Positions 5,961 through 14,340 of a stretch of 22,014 bases of DNA are shown piece after piece. The DNA is taken from contig CAJWVP010000008.1 of NCBI GenBank assembly GCA_913048145.1, positions 1-22,014 on the forward strand, given 5' to 3'. The first letter of the stretch is position 1, and every line of letters begins with the position of its first letter. The notes below the pieces were generated by a model. It searched no databases and had not been told where the DNA came from. It saw only the letters and a program-made list of their open reading frames with translations. The DNA comes from an uncultured Rhodospirillaceae bacterium. Lineage in GTDB: Bacteria > Pseudomonadota > Alphaproteobacteria > Rhodospirillales > Casp-alpha2. The position numbers and the translations under genes were made by a program.

Positions 5961-7484
5961 ATGCAAGACCACTATGTCCGCGTCTGGGACGCGGTGGAAT
6001 CCCATCCACGCGAGGATGAGCTGGCCTGGAAAATCGCCGAATACGCGCTCAGCCGTCCGCCCATCGATGATGACGTGGCGGAGATGGTGCGGTGCCGGGT
6101 GGTGGACAACGCCGCCGTGGCATTGGCGGCCATCAACCGCCAGCCCGCGGCGTCTGCGCGAGCCATGGCCTTGGCCCATCCGCATCCCAATGGCGCAACC
6201 TTGTTCGGGCTCGCCCCAGAACTCACCGTACATGCCGAATGGGCCGCCTGGGCCAATGCCACGGCGGTGCGCGAACTGGATTTCCATGACACGTTTTTGG
6301 CTAAGGATTTCGGCCACCCCGGCGACAATATCGTTCCGCTGATCGCTGTCGCCCAACAGACAGGGAAAGACGGCGCGGCATTGATCCGCAGCGTCGCCAT
6401 TGCCTATGAGGTGCATGTGGCCCTGATGAAAGGCATCAGCCTGCATGCGCACAAGAAGGATCACGTAGCGCACCTGTTGCCGAGCGCGGTGGCAGGGCTT
6501 GGGGCGCTGTTGGATCTTCCGATCGAAGTTGTCTACCACGCGATCAATCAGGCGGTGCACCTGGGATTTTCGACCCGGCAATCACGGAAGGGGGGGATCA
6601 CGTCTTGGAAGGCCTACGTCCCGGGGTATTCGGGCAAGACGGCCATCGAGGCCGTGGACAGAGCCATGCGTGGCGAAGGCGCGCCGAACCCGGTATACGA
6701 AGGTGCAGATTCGGTTATCGCCTGGATGCTGGACGGTACACAGGGTGCGTACACGATTCGTTTGCCGGCCCCGGGTAAGGCGCCGCGGGGCATCATGGAG
6801 ACTTACACCAAAGCGCATTCGGCGGAATACCAGGCGCAGGCGTTGATTGATCTGGCATGCGAGGTGCGCGAGGATATTGACGTAAACGAGGTCGACCAGA
6901 TCATCCTGCACACCTCCCACCACACTCATTCAGTGATCGGCACCGGCTCCAACGATCCTCAGAAGTTCGATCCCACGGCGAGCCGCGAAACTTTAGACCA
7001 CTCGGCCATGTACATCCTGGCCGTGGCGTTGGAGGACGGACGCTGGCATCACGACGACAGTTATGCTCCCCATCGAGCCGCGCGGCCAGAAACGGTGTCG
7101 CTTTGGAACAAGATCGAAACTCGGGAAGACGCGGATTGGGAGCGCCGCTATCACGATCCGGACCCAGCGAAGCGTGCATTTGGCGGGCGGCTGGAGGTAA
7201 TCATGCGGGACGGCACGATCGTTGAAGCTAGCAAGGATGTGGCCGACGCACACCCCAACGGTGTCGCGCCGTGGACTTGGTCCGACTATGTGCGAAAATT
7301 CGACGCGTTGATGCACGATGTGATAGACGCCAGCGAACGCGATCGGTTCATCGTGGCGGCTTCCGGATTGGACGAACTCAGCGCTGATGAGATCGGCACC
7401 CTTAATCCGATTCTGCCGGCCGATAGCGTCGAGTATTCCCAACCGACGGGACAGGGGATTTTCGACTGGGCCAAGGACGCTTGA
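5961..7484 (+). CDS. prpD: 2-methylcitrate dehydratase (MmgE/PrpD family)
   Basis: A 507-residue cytoplasmic enzyme that removes water from 2-methylcitrate to give 2-methyl-cis-aconitate in the methylcitrate route of propionyl-CoA use. Family motifs are RELDFHDTF (104-112) and FGHPGDN (117-123). The second half carries the NDPQKFDP, ASRETLDHS, YAPHRAARPETV and KRAFGGRLEV blocks, which closely resemble the PrpD branch known from Actinobacteria, including mycobacteria. ATG 5961 is chosen for its AAGGAGG site; the open frame upstream overlaps the divergent gene and is not family-like. No prpB or prpC is within the window. An EamA transporter follows after 9 bases and CoA-linked genes lie further on. 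The MmgE/PrpD family also includes cis-aconitate decarboxylases, so the exact substrate is less certain than the family. Confidence 0.9.
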   Translation: MQDHYVRVWDAVESHPREDELAWKIAEYALSRPPIDDDVAEMVRCRVVDNAAVALAAINRQPAASARAMALAHPHPNGATLFGLAPELTVHAEWAAWANATAVRELDFHDTFLAKDFGHPGDNIVPLIAVAQQTGKDGAALIRSVAIAYEVHVALMKGISLHAHKKDHVAHLLPSAVAGLGALLDLPIEVVYHAINQAVHLGFSTRQSRKGGITSWKAYVPGYSGKTAIEAVDRAMRGEGAPNPVYEGADSVIAWMLDGTQGAYTIRLPAPGKAPRGIMETYTKAHSAEYQAQALIDLACEVREDIDVNEVDQIILHTSHHTHSVIGTGSNDPQKFDPTASRETLDHSAMYILAVALEDGRWHHDDSYAPHRAARPETVSLWNKIETREDADWERRYHDPDPAKRAFGGRLEVIMRDGTIVEASKDVADAHPNGVAPWTWSDYVRKFDALMHDVIDASERDRFIVAASGLDELSADEIGTLNPILPADSVEYSQPTGQGIFDWAKDA

Positions 7485-7493
7485 TCCCATCCC

Positions 7494-8360
7494 ATGGCCA
7501 AGAACAGCGTCATTGTCGGTATCGGACTGATGGTCCTGGGTTCCGCTTTTCTGTCCGGAAAGGATGGATTGGTTAAATCCTTCCTCCATCAGGTCGACCC
7601 TTTCCAGATCATCTGGATGCAGTTTACCGGAACGTTTCTGGTGATGGCGCTGATCGCCTTTCCGACGCATGGGCTGCGGGTGTTCCGACCGCGCCCGCTG
7701 GGTGGCCAGTTCCTGCGAGGCGCCATGAACATCAGCGCCGTTGCGTCCCTCTATTGGGCGCTGACTTATATCCCCTTGGCCGACGCCACGGCCATGCTAC
7801 TTTTCGCGCCGGCGGTGGCGACGATTTTATCACCCGTCGTCCTGGGGGAGAAAATCGGCTTGCTGCGGATCACGGCCGTTATAGTTGGGTTTTGTGGCGT
7901 CCTGATCATTTTGCGTCCGGGATTTGCCGGCGACCCGGAGGGCTATTACATCGGGTTGATGGCGGGTGTCTTATTGGGCGGTTACTTCCTGGCCAACCGT
8001 CGTCTCGCGGGTGGCCAACCCATAATGTTGGATATTACCCACAATGCGCTCATGGGTGCGCTGGCGCTGAGCCCCCTCGTGCCCCTGTTCTGGCGCCCGA
8101 TACCAGAAGTTCTGACCTGGACGTTGGTGATCGGACTGGGTATGGCAATCATCGGCCAGGGATCAATGATCGCATCCTTTAAGTTCGGATCTGCCGCCGT
8201 TATTTCGCCGTATTCCTATACCATGTTGATCTTCGCGGCGGCTATCGGCTACTTCGCCTTCGGCACCATCCCCGACGCTTTCACATGGACCGGCATTACC
8301 CTGATCGTTTGTTCGGGCATATATATCGCGCACCGCGAGCGCAAGGCGGCACGCGCGTAG
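7494..8360 (+). CDS. EamA/DMT-family transporter
   Basis: A 288-residue inner-membrane protein with about ten predicted helices arranged as two EamA repeats (roughly residues 7-138 and 150-282). The first repeat ends with the typical LYWALTYIPLADATAMLLFAPAVATILSPVVLGEKIG stretch at about 83-119, read here in parts as YIPLADATA and LGEKIG. The second has SYTMLIFAAAIGYFAFG. Drug/metabolite transporters of this family move small polar metabolites or amino-acid-like compounds, often outward. It begins 9 bases after the prpD stop on the same strand, so both are probably on one transcript, and it may carry an organic acid or amino acid tied to that pathway. The substrate is not readable. An AAGGACG in the last codons of prpD is a weak, rather distant ribosome binding site. 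Confidence 0.9.
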   Translation: MAKNSVIVGIGLMVLGSAFLSGKDGLVKSFLHQVDPFQIIWMQFTGTFLVMALIAFPTHGLRVFRPRPLGGQFLRGAMNISAVASLYWALTYIPLADATAMLLFAPAVATILSPVVLGEKIGLLRITAVIVGFCGVLIILRPGFAGDPEGYYIGLMAGVLLGGYFLANRRLAGGQPIMLDITHNALMGALALSPLVPLFWRPIPEVLTWTLVIGLGMAIIGQGSMIASFKFGSAAVISPYSYTMLIFAAAIGYFAFGTIPDAFTWTGITLIVCSGIYIAHRERKAARA

Positions 8361-8595
8361 ATACCCCCGCCACGTCCGGCGCTGACCTGCCCTGAGTATC
8401 ACCATAACGGCATGATCCGCGAACTTAACGTTGATTTCTGGAATTCCAAGCCGAGAAGCTGTTCGTATTGGCCTGCGCTGCCGGATAGCGACGTGAGCGC
8501 TATTTCATTTATTGAAGTTGCGTTCCGCTCGTGTTTGCCGAGGCTCCAGGGCCTCGTTATAACGTTTCCCTGACAATCCGGGGAGACATGTGTTC
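8361..8595 (+). promoter_or_regulatory. Intergenic region before the CoA-transferase operon, with short hairpin
   Basis: This 235-base gap separates two same-strand groups, so a promoter for the CoA-transferase operon is likely here. A perfect 6-bp stem (CGAGGC 8539-8544, GCCTCG 8551-8556, six-base loop) is followed by TTATAACGTTT, which is too weak to call a terminator. GGGGAGA at 8580-8586 lies 9 bases before ATG 8596 and decides that start over the GTG at 8590. No gene is seen in the gap. Confidence 0.35.
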
Positions 8596-9777
8596 ATGAG
8601 TTATGCCACACCGTATGCGGGTCTGAAGATCGTCGACATCACGCAGGGGTTCGCCGGGCCGTATTGCGCTGGTATTTTCGCCCTGTATGGTGCCGATGTG
8701 ATCAAGGTCGAGCCGTTCGAAGGGGATTGGATCCGTGCCATTGGGGAGAGCTATGGCGGACAAACACCGCTCGGCATGGTGGCCAACCCGCACAAGCGTT
8801 CCATCGCACTCAACCTGAAGTCTGACGCGGCACGTGACATCGTTCATAAGTTGGCCGCCGATGCCGATGTTTTCCTGGAGAGCTTCCGGCCTGGCGTGGC
8901 GGTGCGTTTGGGCGTCGGGTTCGACGATATTCAAAAAACAAATCCGAATATCATCTACGGCTCTGTCAGCGGGTTCGGTCAAACGGGGCCCTATGCGAAA
9001 CGGCCAGGCACTGACACGGTATTGCAATCCTTCTCGGGCTTGGTTTCCGTGAATAAGGGAAACGACGGGATACCGCACCGGGTCGGCATGTTGGTGCCGG
9101 ACACCATTACGGGCGTCTACGCCCATCAGGCGGTGGCGGCGGCCTTGGCGGGCCGAGGTGATGAAGCGGAGGGCATTCATCTGGATCTTAGCCTGGCCCA
9201 GGCCATGGGCGCATTTCTGGCGCCCAAGGCCATTGAGAGGGTCTTGGCCGGCGGCGAGCCACGCCTCTTGAACGCGCCGGCCGGCAGCTATGAGACCGGC
9301 GATGGTGGCTATATCGGTCTGGCCCTCGTCAAGGAAGAGCAATACGCGAGAATTTGTGATGCCATGGGTTTGGACGACGTGCGCGACGATCCCCGATACG
9401 CGGATTTCGAACTCCGCGCTAAGAACTTCGATACCCTGAAGCCCGTGTTCGAAGCCCGGTTCAAGGAGAAGACCACGGACGAATGGGTCCAGATCATGCG
9501 GGAATCTGACATATTGGCCGAACGAATCAACTCAATCGACGATTGGCTGAATGATGCCCACACCATCGAAACCGGCATGGCGCCCGAAGTAGAACAAGTC
9601 GGTGTCGGCGGCATTCCGTTCCCGACCGTGCCGGGGACCACACCCCGCGATGCCAATATGGATCAGCTGTTCCCGGCCATCGGCGAACACGGACGCGACG
9701 TCCTGACGGGATTGGGACTGAATTCCGAAGCCATTGACGGCCTGGTCGCAAAAGGTGCCGTTCACCTCCCCGATTGA
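8596..9777 (+). CDS. CaiB/BaiF-type (class III) CoA-transferase
   Basis: A 393-residue cytoplasmic enzyme that moves coenzyme A between carboxylic acids, activating a substrate for later acyl-CoA steps. The family fold is clear from the N-terminal block (VDITQGFAGPYCAG, LYGADVIKVEP), NPHKRSIALNLK, FRPGVAVRLG, and the GSVSGFGQTGPY signature at 122-133. The catalytic Asp expected in formyl-CoA transferase and CaiB is present as D169 in VPDTITG. ATG 8596 is preferred to GTG 8590 for Shine-Dalgarno spacing. It opens a same-strand set with a crotonase and an SDR protein, which suggests a small catabolic route for an organic acid via its CoA thioester. Donor and acceptor acids cannot be read from the sequence. 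Confidence 0.93.
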   Translation: MSYATPYAGLKIVDITQGFAGPYCAGIFALYGADVIKVEPFEGDWIRAIGESYGGQTPLGMVANPHKRSIALNLKSDAARDIVHKLAADADVFLESFRPGVAVRLGVGFDDIQKTNPNIIYGSVSGFGQTGPYAKRPGTDTVLQSFSGLVSVNKGNDGIPHRVGMLVPDTITGVYAHQAVAAALAGRGDEAEGIHLDLSLAQAMGAFLAPKAIERVLAGGEPRLLNAPAGSYETGDGGYIGLALVKEEQYARICDAMGLDDVRDDPRYADFELRAKNFDTLKPVFEARFKEKTTDEWVQIMRESDILAERINSIDDWLNDAHTIETGMAPEVEQVGVGGIPFPTVPGTTPRDANMDQLFPAIGEHGRDVLTGLGLNSEAIDGLVAKGAVHLPD

Positions 9778-9852
9778 CCCGGCCACTTGCGCCGATGCAC
9801 GGATGCGGTACGCTTGGGTGACATTTTGAACGCTGGTTCCAGGAGTGCCGCC

Positions 9853-10671
9853 ATGCCTGTCACATCCCCTAGCTCTTCCATTCTTGTCGAGGTCGACGGT
9901 CCGGTGTGCCGGGTCGTCATGAACCGGTCCAAGTCGCTGAACGCGCTTAATCTGGAACTGATGGACACCATGGCTGTGGTGATGCGTAACATCAGCAATG
10001 ATGACAGTATCCGCTGCGTTGTCCTTTCCGGCGCGGGGGATCATTTCATGGCCGGTGGTGACATAAAGCACTTTGGCGCGCGCCTGGAGGCGGTTCCTGA
10101 TCGTACGGCCTTCCGCCATGAGATCGAAGCGATGATCAACGGCTTCCATGAAACCGTCATCCACATGCGCGCTATGCCGAAGCCGATTATCGCCAGCGTG
10201 CGCGGCGCGGTTGCTGGCGCCGGCGTCAGCATCATGCTGGCTTGTGACCTTGTGGTGGCGGCGGAGAGTTCTTTCTACACGCTCGCCTACTGTCATTTGG
10301 GAACCAGCCCCGACGGCGGGTCGACGTTTTCATTGCCTCGTGCGACTGGTATGAAGCGGGCCATGGAAATCGCGTTGTTGGGTGATCGGTTCGATGTAGC
10401 CACGGCGGAACGTTGGGGCCTGGTTAACCGGGTGGTGGGTGACGGCGAACTGGATATGGAGACCGAGACCTTGGCCGCGCGCCTTGCCGCCGGCCCAACC
10501 CATGCTTATGCCCATACCAAGGCGCTCATGAACGAATCCCTTTCCAACACTCTGCACCAGCAACTGGACGCCGAAACGTTAGCCTTTGCCGACTGTGCCG
10601 TGACCGACGATTTCAACGAAGGCGTTACCGCCTTCAACGCCAAAAGAAAGCCCGAATTCAAGGGTAGATAA
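9853..10671 (+). CDS. Crotonase-family enoyl-CoA isomerase/hydratase, PaaG-like
   Basis: A 272-residue crotonase-fold enzyme. The oxyanion-hole segments are MAGGD (66-70) and AGAGVS (121-126). Both glutamates used by classical enoyl-CoA hydratase are absent: their positions hold S126 and Y146. Instead there is D154 in TSPDGGS, the position of the catalytic Asp in PaaG-type isomerases, and the C-terminal third (MEIALLGDRF, AERWGLVN, EGVTAFNAKRKPEFKG) is much like E. coli PaaG. I therefore favour an isomerase that shifts a double bond or opens an epoxide/oxepin over a hydratase. ATG 9853 has AGGAG seven bases upstream; the frame is open further upstream without a comparable site. The gene sits 75 bases after the CoA-transferase and 19 before the SDR. 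Confidence 0.88.
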   Translation: MPVTSPSSSILVEVDGPVCRVVMNRSKSLNALNLELMDTMAVVMRNISNDDSIRCVVLSGAGDHFMAGGDIKHFGARLEAVPDRTAFRHEIEAMINGFHETVIHMRAMPKPIIASVRGAVAGAGVSIMLACDLVVAAESSFYTLAYCHLGTSPDGGSTFSLPRATGMKRAMEIALLGDRFDVATAERWGLVNRVVGDGELDMETETLAARLAAGPTHAYAHTKALMNESLSNTLHQQLDAETLAFADCAVTDDFNEGVTAFNAKRKPEFKGR

Positions 10672-10690
10672 CAAGAAGGAGAAACCACCC

Positions 10691-11449
10691 ATGGACAACT
10701 CTAAAGCCCCTTTGGACGGCAAGGTTGCGGTGATCACGGGCGCGGCCCGCAACATTGGTCGTGCCACGACAAAGCGTCTCGCCAGCTACGGTGTGTCCGT
10801 GGTGGTCAACGCTGTCCAGGACCGTGAGGCCGCGGATGCCGTCGCCCATGAGATATTCGAATCTGGTGGCAAGGCTCTGGCCCACATTGCCGACGTTACC
10901 AATGAAGATGCGGTCAACAAGATGATGGAGACCGCGGTAAAGGCTTTCGGTTCCGTCGACATTCTGATTTGTAACGCGTCGCTCAGGGCCCAGAAACCCT
11001 TTCAGGAAATTACCGTCGAGGAATGGCAACGTACCATTGCTGTGACACTGGACGGCGCCTTTTTCTGCGCGCGCGCGGCCGCCCCTCACATGATCAAGAA
11101 CCGCTGGGGTCGGATTATCGGCTTGGGCGGCATGTCGTCGAATTTGGGCATGGCCAAGCGCCTCCATGTGCTGGCCGCGAAGGCCGGCTTAGTGGGGATG
11201 ATGCGGGGTCTCGCCACGGAATTGGCACCGCACAACATCACCTGCAACATCGTCGCGCCCGGCCAGATTGAAACGGATCGTCCCAAATCCGCCGGCCCGC
11301 GCCCGCCCATGGACACGCCCCCACCGATCAACCGGCTTGGTCACGTGGAAGAGATCGCCGGCATGATCCATTATCTCTGTCTGCCCGAGGCGGACTACAT
11401 CACTGGCCAGACGATGCATGTCAACGGTGGGGTATACTACGGCGTCTGA
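10691..11449 (+). CDS. SDR-family protein with replaced catalytic residues
   Basis: A 252-residue Rossmann-fold protein of the short-chain dehydrogenase/reductase family. The cofactor motif TGAARNIG (16-23), a CNAS turn at 94-97 (usually NNAG) and the C-terminal ITGQTMHVNGG (237-247) are typical. The usual Asn-Ser-Tyr-Lys active site is not: the Asn site reads T119 in VTLDGAFF, the Ser site G147 in GLGGMSS, and the Tyr site V160 in LHVLAAK, while K164 is kept. H159 next to the missing Tyr could stand in. It may be an SDR subgroup with other chemistry, or a non-catalytic binding protein. GAAGGAG sits a few bases before the ATG. It is the last gene of the CoA-transferase set and has no clear terminator. 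Confidence 0.87.
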   Translation: MDNSKAPLDGKVAVITGAARNIGRATTKRLASYGVSVVVNAVQDREAADAVAHEIFESGGKALAHIADVTNEDAVNKMMETAVKAFGSVDILICNASLRAQKPFQEITVEEWQRTIAVTLDGAFFCARAAAPHMIKNRWGRIIGLGGMSSNLGMAKRLHVLAAKAGLVGMMRGLATELAPHNITCNIVAPGQIETDRPKSAGPRPPMDTPPPINRLGHVEEIAGMIHYLCLPEADYITGQTMHVNGGVYYGV

Positions 11450-11779
11450 GCCCTTGCTGAATGCGGTTTGTTATGTCCGTTGCCGCCATCCCGCGTACAT
11501 CAACCGTGCGTGACCAAACGTCGATCAATGTATTACCCACCAACCAGCGGGCCGGTCGCGCTGTTCTCGGCGAGGGGTTCGCCATGGTCGCGGGCACGTG
11601 GTTGTTTATCTCTATGATCGCGATCGTCGTTCTGGTTTTGCCTTCAACGGCAAAAGACCGCGAAACAAGTATGGCAGGAACCGCGGGTTTACGACCAATT
11701 ACGAAAATGTGGATAGCGGCGATGAGGGCGATGACGGTGAAGATGGCGAAGACGTTGATGACAACTGGCGCCGCCTGAC
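11450..11779. other. 330-base stretch between convergent genes, no confident gene
   Basis: This gap lies between the end of the SDR gene and the end of the CitE-like gene, which face each other. Two overlapping plus-strand frames are open. One (11461-11778) starts with an ordinary-looking stretch and a hydrophobic segment near residues 41-60, then turns Met-rich. The other (from GTG 11598) ends in an Asp/Glu/Gly-rich run. Neither has a good ribosome binding site or a recognised family. A decayed or frameshifted small gene would explain both. No hairpin with a U-run was found, although two genes terminate here. Confidence 0.4.
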
Positions 11780-11846
11780 TTATACCTTCGCGCGGATTTT
11801 CTCAATTAGGTCCAAGGTTCTCTGGGCTTGGTCGACGATGGGATAG
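11598..11846 (+). CDS. Doubtful small ORF with acidic stretch
   Basis: An 82-residue frame from GTG 11598. It runs from a basic, aromatic part (YLYDRDRRSGF, NGKRPRNKYGRNRGF) into an acidic run of alternating Asp, Glu and Gly at about 40-54 and then into the antisense of the CitE-like gene for its last 22 residues. The codons look reasonable up to the overlap. No Shine-Dalgarno, no known domain, and the frame is open upstream to 11514 without a better start. It may be the tail of a broken gene. I would not rely on it. Confidence 0.18.
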   Translation: MVVYLYDRDRRSGFAFNGKRPRNKYGRNRGFTTNYENVDSGDEGDDGEDGEDVDDNWRRLTYTFARIFSIRSKVLWAWSTMG

Positions 11847-12667
11847 TCGACGAAATACCCATCTACCTGGATGGAGGCGAGGCCTTGGGCTTCAGCCTCT
11901 TCGAATGCCTTGACCACCTTCTCGGCGAAGTCGACGTCGTCATCGGAGGGCGTGAAGACGGCATTTACTGGATCCACTTGATCAGGGTGGATACAAAGTT
12001 TGCCCTGGTACCCCATGTCGCAAACGAGTTCCGCTGATTTAATGCATCCATCCGTTTCCTTGATGTGGATCCAGACTGTGTCCAGAGGCGCCTCCAGTCC
12101 GGCGGCGCGGCTGGCGACCGCGATTTCAGCTCGTGCGTGCGCTAACTCACCTTCGTGACGGGTCCAGCGCATGGCCATATCTTTGGTGTAGTCGCCGGCG
12201 CCGAAGGAAAGGCGTTTGATCCGGGTGCCAGCGGAGGCAATGTCGTGGACGTTTGCAACGCCCTTGCCGGTCTCGATGATTGGTATGATGTCGATGCCGC
12301 CTGCGGGTAAACGCTTCTCGCGCTCTAATTGACTGACTACCCAGTCAACAGAACGAAGCTGTGCAGATGTTTCCACCTTAGGTAAGACGATACCGTCCAC
12401 GCCCTTGGCAACTACAACGAGTAGATCGCCAAAACAAAAATCAGTGTCGTAGGCGTTAACGCGAACATACCCAAGGCCAGACCGTTCGCTCTGCAGGGCA
12501 TCGACGACAATGGCGCGTGTTGCCACCTTTTCGGCAATGGCTACCGCGTCCTCCAAGTCAAGGATCACCGCGTCGGCCTTCAGGCAGAGGGCCTTCTCCA
12601 CCCGACGCGGATGGTTTCCAGGTGCGAACAAGAGCGTGCGGAAAGGGCCGGTATGGGAGGACGACAT
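11780..12667 (-). CDS. CitE-like HpcH/HpaI-family acyl-CoA lyase
   Basis: A 295-residue TIM-barrel enzyme of the HpcH/HpaI aldolase/citrate lyase beta family, which makes or breaks C-C bonds of malyl-, citramalyl- or similar CoA thioesters using Mg2+. Family residues are RTLLFAPGN (10-18), LDLEDAV (36-42), R69 in YVRVN, the metal-binding E132 in IIETGKG and D159 in FGAGDYTKD, and KLCIHPDQV (223-231). The free-standing form without an acyl-carrier partner suggests a CoA-dependent lyase or a malyl-CoA thioesterase-like enzyme rather than true citrate lyase. AAGGAG precedes the ATG. It is the third gene of the ABC exporter/MlrC operon, 134 bases after MlrC. The exact substrate is open; a link with the CoA-transferase set across the gap is possible but they are on opposite strands. 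Confidence 0.9.
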   Translation of the reverse strand: MSSSHTGPFRTLLFAPGNHPRRVEKALCLKADAVILDLEDAVAIAEKVATRAIVVDALQSERSGLGYVRVNAYDTDFCFGDLLVVVAKGVDGIVLPKVETSAQLRSVDWVVSQLEREKRLPAGGIDIIPIIETGKGVANVHDIASAGTRIKRLSFGAGDYTKDMAMRWTRHEGELAHARAEIAVASRAAGLEAPLDTVWIHIKETDGCIKSAELVCDMGYQGKLCIHPDQVDPVNAVFTPSDDDVDFAEKVVKAFEEAEAQGLASIQVDGYFVDYPIVDQAQRTLDLIEKIRAKV

Positions 12668-12801
12668 GGAATGCTCCTTGCAACAACTAGACGCTGAGGC
12701 TGTTCAGTTTCTCGGGCAATTACTCAATCTCCCAGTTGGAAATCTCATCGCGATGAAGAGGAAGATTATAAGGCGGAACATACACCCGGGCCTGCCCCTT
12801 G

Positions 12802-14325
12802 TCATCCAGTCGGGACTTGCCAATCCATGTCCTTTTCAAGCGGGTATATGGGCCGCTGGTAGCCATCGAAGGTGAAGTTGGCGAAGACGTTGGAAGTTAG
12901 CCCCGGCGCATCCACCTCAATCACTTGCTCTGGTGGGAACCATGGCAGGAAGCCAGCCCGGAAGTGGCCGCGGGATTTCACCAAGACACTACGCGCGTCC
13001 TCAATCTTCAGGCCAAACATCCGGAAGAATTCCGCGTCGCCGCATTGCTTCCGCCGGGATACGACGATTAGGTCGACGCCCCCCACCTTCAAATGCGCTG
13101 ACGGGCCCAAGTCCACCGTACGGCCGGCGTAAATACCCAACGTACCGACGCAAACACCATCATGAAGCCCGGCGACTTCGGCGTCGAACTCGAAGCGCTC
13201 GGAAAATTCGTTCTCCGACGTTCGATTGAGGACCGCCGAGAACTGGCCCCCCACGCCCAACTCGTGGGCTTCCGCGGCCAGGGCCTTGTCATAGAAAATG
13301 CCGGCGTAGCAACCCTGCACATCCGCCGCAACAAGGGCGCGGAGCAGATGTGGCGTATTGCCGCGTCCGCCGCCGCCCGGGTTGTCGGCGCAATCGGCCA
13401 TGATCACAGCGGGATAACCACTCTCCTCGCCGCAGGCCTTTGCTTGGGCGACGGCATCGGGAATGGACGTTAGGGAAATGGCGAAACGTTCTCGGCTGTC
13501 CCAGGCGCGCCGCGCAATGTTCTGGGCGAGGATCTCGGCGGCAGCACGGTTGTTTCGTCCGGTGACGATCACCGCGAGGCCATTCTCAGGCGTGTTGCCG
13601 TAGGCGAAGCCGGCCAACAAGGAGACGTTGGCAATGGCGTCGTTCTTAGTTTCCTGGCCGTAGTTGATCAGGTCCGCGTAGGGCCCGCGAGCCGACAGCA
13701 GGGTCACCGGCGGTGAGACCATGGGGACACGGATGAACACGGCCTCTGGTTTCATGCCGTCGAACATTTCCATCATTAGGTTAGCCGCTTCGGCGGCGCG
13801 CTCCCTCTGGTCCACGTGCGGGTTGGTGATATAGGAGACCAGGATATCAGCCTTTGCCACCATGCGATTGGAGATATTCGCATGCAGATCGAGGGTTGCG
13901 ATCAATGGTGTGTCCAGGCCAACCACGTCGCGGACCATTTCCAAGAGTGCGCCGTCGGGGTCGGTGGATTCCGTTGAAGTCATAGCGCCGTGGGCGGAGA
14001 AGAAGACGCCGTCCAAAGGGAGTGCCTTTTCCAGGCGAGACCTCATCTCGGCCATGGTGCGTTCGAAAAAGGCATGGTCCACAGGGCCGCCGGGTTCGGA
14101 GCCGGTGATAAGAATGGGCACCGGTTGCCAGTCGGCGCCTTGGTCGTTCATTTCGGCGACGAAACCGGAAAGCTCGGCGGCCGTGCGGGGGTTTGCCTGT
14201 GCCAGGTCGTTGGTGATTTCTTCGCCGACGTAATAGCCAGCGGAACGGAAATCAACTTCCGTCGACACAGGAGCGAAGGCGTTGGCTTCTAGGTGCATGC
14301 CCATGAGGGCAATTCGTTTTTTCAT
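12802..14325 (-). CDS. M81-family metallopeptidase (MlrC / microcystinase C-like)
   Basis: A 507-residue protein of the DUF1485 + MlrC_C family. MlrC of Sphingomonas finishes breakdown of linearised microcystin, and the wider family is thought to hydrolyse small peptides or amides with a zinc site. Likely metal-site motifs are GMHLEANAF (9-17), SAHGAM (110-115), DLHAN (146-150) and NPHVDQ (168-173); the C-terminal domain opens at MADCADNPGGGGRGN (about 308-322). Length is typical of the family. The gene starts 15 bases after the ABC exporter stop with AAGGACG before the ATG, so they are cotranscribed. A peptide importer operon lies just upstream on the same strand, in keeping with a peptide or amide substrate. 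Microcystin itself need not be the substrate, since most homologs are found in organisms not known to degrade it. Confidence 0.92.
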   Translation of the reverse strand: MKKRIALMGMHLEANAFAPVSTEVDFRSAGYYVGEEITNDLAQANPRTAAELSGFVAEMNDQGADWQPVPILITGSEPGGPVDHAFFERTMAEMRSRLEKALPLDGVFFSAHGAMTSTESTDPDGALLEMVRDVVGLDTPLIATLDLHANISNRMVAKADILVSYITNPHVDQRERAAEAANLMMEMFDGMKPEAVFIRVPMVSPPVTLLSARGPYADLINYGQETKNDAIANVSLLAGFAYGNTPENGLAVIVTGRNNRAAAEILAQNIARRAWDSRERFAISLTSIPDAVAQAKACGEESGYPAVIMADCADNPGGGGRGNTPHLLRALVAADVQGCYAGIFYDKALAAEAHELGVGGQFSAVLNRTSENEFSERFEFDAEVAGLHDGVCVGTLGIYAGRTVDLGPSAHLKVGGVDLIVVSRRKQCGDAEFFRMFGLKIEDARSVLVKSRGHFRAGFLPWFPPEQVIEVDAPGLTSNVFANFTFDGYQRPIYPLEKDMDWQVPTG

Positions 14326-14340
14326 GGTGTCGTCCTTTGC

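Noticed and set aside
8539..8556. Terminator after the EamA transporter gene
   Set aside because: The stem is only 6 bp and no U-run follows; it is also 178 bases past the stop codon.
9532..10296. A 254-codon minus-strand frame across the CoA-transferase and crotonase genes
   Set aside because: Antisense to two clear enzymes, with no domain and no ribosome binding site.
8596..12667. An itaconate degradation cluster (CoA-transferase, hydratase, citramalyl-CoA lyase)
   Set aside because: The crotonase is PaaG-like without hydratase glutamates, the CitE-like gene is on the opposite strand in another operon, and an SDR is not part of that pathway. Only the family names agree.
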